Of a stretch of 64,000 bases of DNA, positions 61,137 to 64,000 are shown piece after piece. The stretch is taken from assembly GCF_008801405.1 (NCBI RefSeq), contig NZ_VZPV01000001.1, positions 1,736,001-1,800,000 of the forward strand, given 5' to 3'. The position numbers and the translations under genes are program-made. The DNA comes from Ralstonia insidiosa. Its GTDB lineage: Bacteria > Pseudomonadota > Gammaproteobacteria > Burkholderiales > Burkholderiaceae. Below the pieces are notes generated by a model. The model did not search any database. It was not told the DNA's origin and saw only the letters and a program-made list of their open reading frames with translations. The stretch's first letter is position 1. Every line of letters begins with the position of its first letter.

Positions 61137-63025
61137 GCTGCGGTCTCCGTGGACGTTGCGGATGCGTTGGTGCCAGCGGCCGCGTTGAGCGCACGCAGAC
61201 CAGCCACCAACCGTGTTTGGTACGACAGGAACGCAATCAGTTGTGCGAGCGTGACAACATCCGCCGTGGCCAGCCCGGCGGCAGGCAGCTTCTGCAATGC
61301 TGCGCGATCGCCTTCGATGGGGCGCTCGATGAGCGTGCGCGTGAAGGTGAGGATGGCGTGCAAACGCGGGTCAGTCAGTGCTTCCAGTTCACCCTGGTCG
61401 ACCGCTTGCAATGCCGTGGCGTCGACCGGCGTTTCCGCCAGCCGCGCGCGGTAGTGCTCGGCCAGTTCAGTGGCAGGCGTCAAACGGCAGGCGTAGAGCG
61501 CCACCAGCAGGCGTTCGCCAAGCGTGAGGCCGGGCAGGGCTGTGTCGAACAGGGCATCGTAGCTGCCTTGGGTGGCGGTCGCCACCTTCTCGCGGGCGTG
61601 ACGCAGCGCGTGCGTGGTGCTGCCGTCGTCCAGGCCAGCAACCTGATCGACCACATCTTGAGCGGGCGTGAAATCCATTGTTGAGAGGCTCCGGGAATCG
61701 GGTACGGAGGCGCCGCGCGCAGCCACCGCGCTGGCGAGAAAGCGACGTACAGCGGACCACGACTGCGCGTCGGCACGAGCGTTGGCGCGTGGTTCGCCGC
61801 CGCCGGTGCTGATGCGACCCGACACCGGGTGCGCATACACGAGCTGCGTGGTCGGCACGTAGGGGAAGACGATGGCGTGGCCGGCGCCTTCGTAGTCGAA
61901 GTGCTGCACGGGGTAGGGGTGACGTACCTCGGCCAGCTTGGCGGTGACCATGCGGGAGTAATCGCCCGAGGGCCACGAGCCATCGTCAGTGGCGGAGAGC
62001 AGCAGCACCGGCCCGCGCGCGCGTTCGATGCGGATGCGTGCACGGGCGACGGCATCGGCATCCTGCAGTGCGGTGCGGATGGCGCGTTCGTGCCGGTGCG
62101 GTGCCGGACCTTCGTCGAACGGTGCCCACGTGGCGGTGCGGTTGCCCTCCCACAGGTGCGGCAGCGGCTGGCCGCGATACAGCCACGTCGGGCCTTCACG
62201 GCCGATGGCGGGGTCGGCGGCATTCTGCGCGCTGTGCACGACTGCGCCAGGCACATAGCCGATCACGGCGGACACGGCTTCTGGAAACGTCGCACCCAAC
62301 AGCAATGCCAGCTCGCCACCGCGCGACTGGCCGCTCACCGCCACGAAATCATGCAGTGGTTCAACACGCTTGCGCAGCCACGCAAGTGCGCGCTCGAAAT
62401 ACTCCAGCGGCGTGTTGGAGATGTAGTCCGACAGCCCCGGCGCCTTGAAGTAGGCCAGCGCAAACGCCGCATAGCCGTGTGAGGCGTACAGCGCCGCGCG
62501 CGGCTCATTGATGCCACCGCCCGAGCCATTGAGGATCAGCACTGCCGGGCGCGGGCCGGGGTGGGCATATGCATCGGGCAAGTACAGCGTGCCGACCAGA
62601 CCCTCGTCGCGTACTTCATGGCGCGTGACGCCGGGCGCAGCCAACCGCTGCACGAAGCTCGCATGGATCGACTCGCCGTTTGCGGTGGCTGTGAGCGTGG
62701 TCGTCAGCGGCTCGGTCACCGGCTGCGGGAACACCTCGCGTGCCTTGTCGTCTTCCGGGCGCTGGCTCCAGATCAGGCCCATGGCGCTGATGCCGGTGTA
62801 GTCCCCGGAGACGGGCGCATCGCGCGTCAGGTCAACGGTGCCTTGCGCATCCGCAACGAAGGCGGCGCGGCTGTGCCACAACACACCAGTGCCACGGCGC
62901 GTTTGCGCGACGATGCCGACCTGCGCGCCGGGCGGCAGCCCTGTCACGACAATGCGGCGCTGCACGTCGATCAGGTCATCCGCCGGTGTGGCGTTGAGCT
63001 CTAAGTTTCCCAATGCGGTTGTCAT
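61133..63025 (-). CDS. fused BAAT-type hydrolase and CMD-domain (Avi_7170-like) protein
   Basis: A 630-residue single reading frame. Residues about 1-125 resemble the acyl-CoA thioester hydrolase / BAAT N-terminal domain. Residues about 130-440 form an alpha/beta hydrolase with the nucleophile elbow SGQSRGGELALLLG and a later GAGHAIVFPY histidine. From about residue 450, MDFTPAQDVVDQVAGL begins a CMD domain like the stand-alone Avi_7170 family proteins, lacking a clear CxxC. An internal ATG at 61678 has CGGAG 10 bases upstream, so the C-terminal domain may also be made alone. Overlaps the peroxidase-like gene by ATGA. Confidence 0.82.
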   Translation of the reverse strand: MTTALGNLELNATPADDLIDVQRRIVVTGLPPGAQVGIVAQTRRGTGVLWHSRAAFVADAQGTVDLTRDAPVSGDYTGISAMGLIWSQRPEDDKAREVFPQPVTEPLTTTLTATANGESIHASFVQRLAAPGVTRHEVRDEGLVGTLYLPDAYAHPGPRPAVLILNGSGGGINEPRAALYASHGYAAFALAYFKAPGLSDYISNTPLEYFERALAWLRKRVEPLHDFVAVSGQSRGGELALLLGATFPEAVSAVIGYVPGAVVHSAQNAADPAIGREGPTWLYRGQPLPHLWEGNRTATWAPFDEGPAPHRHERAIRTALQDADAVARARIRIERARGPVLLLSATDDGSWPSGDYSRMVTAKLAEVRHPYPVQHFDYEGAGHAIVFPYVPTTQLVYAHPVSGRISTGGGEPRANARADAQSWSAVRRFLASAVAARGASVPDSRSLSTMDFTPAQDVVDQVAGLDDGSTTHALRHAREKVATATQGSYDALFDTALPGLTLGERLLVALYACRLTPATELAEHYRARLAETPVDATALQAVDQGELEALTDPRLHAILTFTRTLIERPIEGDRAALQKLPAAGLATADVVTLAQLIAFLSYQTRLVAGLRALNAAAGTNASATSTETAA

Positions 63026-63032
63026 GGTGCGC

Positions 63033-64000
63033 TTACTTGCCGTCCTTGGTGACCATCTGCGCGGCGGTGCGGTCGCTGGTCATCGGGGCCACCTTCAGGC
63101 CCTTCTTGGCGGCCCATACGTTCTGGTAGTGGAACAGCGGCAGCACGCCCACGTCATCCGACACCAGCTTGACCGAGTGACGCAGGATGGCCGCGCGCTT
63201 CTCGACGTTGAACTCCTCGGTGGAGGCGTTCAGCGCGTTGTCCACGGCCGGGTTGCTGTAGTGGCCCCAGTTCGATGCACCCAGGCCCTTCTTGGTATCC
63301 ACCGTGGCCAGCACGTTGACCAGCGCGTAGCTCGCCTCACCCGTGCCGTTGCCCCATGCCAGCATGCTCATCGCATAGTCGTTCTTGTTGGCACGGCCCG
63401 AGTAGACCGACCAGGGCACCACCTCCACCTTGGTCTTCACGCCGATGCGCGACCAGAACTGCGCCACCGCCTGCGCCGTTTCCGGGCCTTGCGGGTAGCG
63501 ATCGTTCGGCACATGCATCACCAGGTTGAAGCCCTGCGGAAAGCCCGCATCGGCCAGCAGTTTCTTCGCTTGTGCCGGGTCGTAGGCAATGTTCTTCACG
63601 TCGGGGTTGTAGCCGTACGTGTCGGCAGGCATCCACTGGTTGGCGACGGTGGCGGCGCCTTGCAGGATGCGATCGACGATGGCCTTACGGTCAATGGCGA
63701 GTGACAGCGCCTGGCGCACACGCACATCCAGCAGCGGATTGTTGGCGAGCGGCTTGCCGTCGTTGCCGGTGATGTATTCGTTCGGTCCCTTGCGGAAGCT
63801 CGGCTGCAGCAGCATCACGCGCAGGCCGGGGTAGGCGAACACGTGCACGCTGGGCGATTGGCGCAGTCGAGCGAGGTCAGCCACCGACACCTTGTCAATC
63901 ACATCCACCTCGCCCGAGAGCAGGTTGGCCGTGCGCGCGGCGGCGTTGTTGATGTAGCGGTAGTTGACCTTTTCCCAAGGCTGCTTGCCACCCCAGTAGT
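63033..64000 (-). CDS. peptide-type ABC transporter substrate-binding protein, C-terminal part
   Basis: The frame stays open to the right window edge; about 322 C-terminal residues are seen. It is an SBP_bac_5 family (DppA/OppA-like) binding protein, with ANLLSGEVDVIDKVSV, VRQALSLAIDRKAIVDRILQ and GFNLVMHVPNDRYPQGPETA. The pattern fits the KPN_01854-type proteins that occur with Avi_7169 and Avi_7170 family proteins. It lies 7 bases upstream of the fused hydrolase gene, so all three form an operon. The ligand is unknown. The signal peptide and start are outside the window. Confidence 0.9.
   Translation of the reverse strand, partial: YWGGKQPWEKVNYRYINNAAARTANLLSGEVDVIDKVSVADLARLRQSPSVHVFAYPGLRVMLLQPSFRKGPNEYITGNDGKPLANNPLLDVRVRQALSLAIDRKAIVDRILQGAATVANQWMPADTYGYNPDVKNIAYDPAQAKKLLADAGFPQGFNLVMHVPNDRYPQGPETAQAVAQFWSRIGVKTKVEVVPWSVYSGRANKNDYAMSMLAWGNGTGEASYALVNVLATVDTKKGLGASNWGHYSNPAVDNALNASTEEFNVEKRAAILRHSVKLVSDDVGVLPLFHYQNVWAAKKGLKVAPMTSDRTAAQMVTKDGK

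Overview
The window reads as chromosomal DNA of a Ralstonia-type betaproteobacterium (R. pickettii / R. mannitolilytica / R. insidiosa group). The evidence is high GC, strong GNC codon use, the leuB-asd-fimV-truA-trpF-trpB-trpA-accD-folC-cvpA-purF order typical of Burkholderiaceae, a phasin, and Ralstonia/Cupriavidus-style intergenic inverted repeats. The species call is inference. No rRNA, CRISPR array, integrase or insertion sequence was seen.

Layout. 1-15330 is a conserved housekeeping block on the plus strand: leucine, aspartate-family and tryptophan biosynthesis, the polar organiser FimV, TruA, AccD, FolC, a SPOR protein, CvpA and PurF. An orphan adenine DNA methyltransferase sits inside the trp operon between trpB and trpA. 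15350-21000 holds a NodIJ-type ABC exporter, small stress or envelope proteins (glycine-zipper lipoprotein, CsbD, phasin, Pro/Tyr-rich exported protein), a GlcG-type protein and Fur-controlled hemP. 21040-25340 is a BCCT transporter and a tonB-exbB-exbD operon with an upstream Fur box. 25581-30460 is the main accessory region: a double AAA+ ATPase, a lower-GC PAAR/aspzincin type VI effector cassette with an overlapping candidate immunity gene, and a compact antisense-RNA immunity module of the phage P4 CI / P1 C4 type. In that module one loop sequence is complementary to two flanking copies, one of them over a ribosome-binding site.

30530-44200 returns to metabolism and transport: cupin, DctA, an HxlR regulator with a divergent reductase, MurI, class I fumarase, a site-2 protease homologue, an EamA transporter, acetyl-CoA synthetase, a VC_2705-type sodium symporter and a chemoreceptor with a FliA-like promoter. 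43978-45049 is mostly non-coding and holds a decayed hydrolase gene end that still has its terminator. 45050-51500 has a tRNA-Ser(GGA), an M23 endopeptidase, an outer-membrane beta-barrel protein and a large autotransporter. 51500-57060 has a Nudix hydrolase and an RcsC-like hybrid kinase with HPt, followed by two RcsB-like response regulators arranged convergently around a small gene. 57480-60250 is an IorAB-type molybdenum hydroxylase. 60546-64000 is a minus-strand operon of the Avi_7169/Avi_7170/KPN_01854 families (peroxidase-like protein, CMD-domain protein, peptide-type binding protein), in which the CMD protein is fused to a BAAT-like hydrolase.

Starts were chosen by family length, Shine-Dalgarno matches and overlaps. 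Several genes use GTG or TTG. Family assignments are from recognition of motifs, not from database searches.
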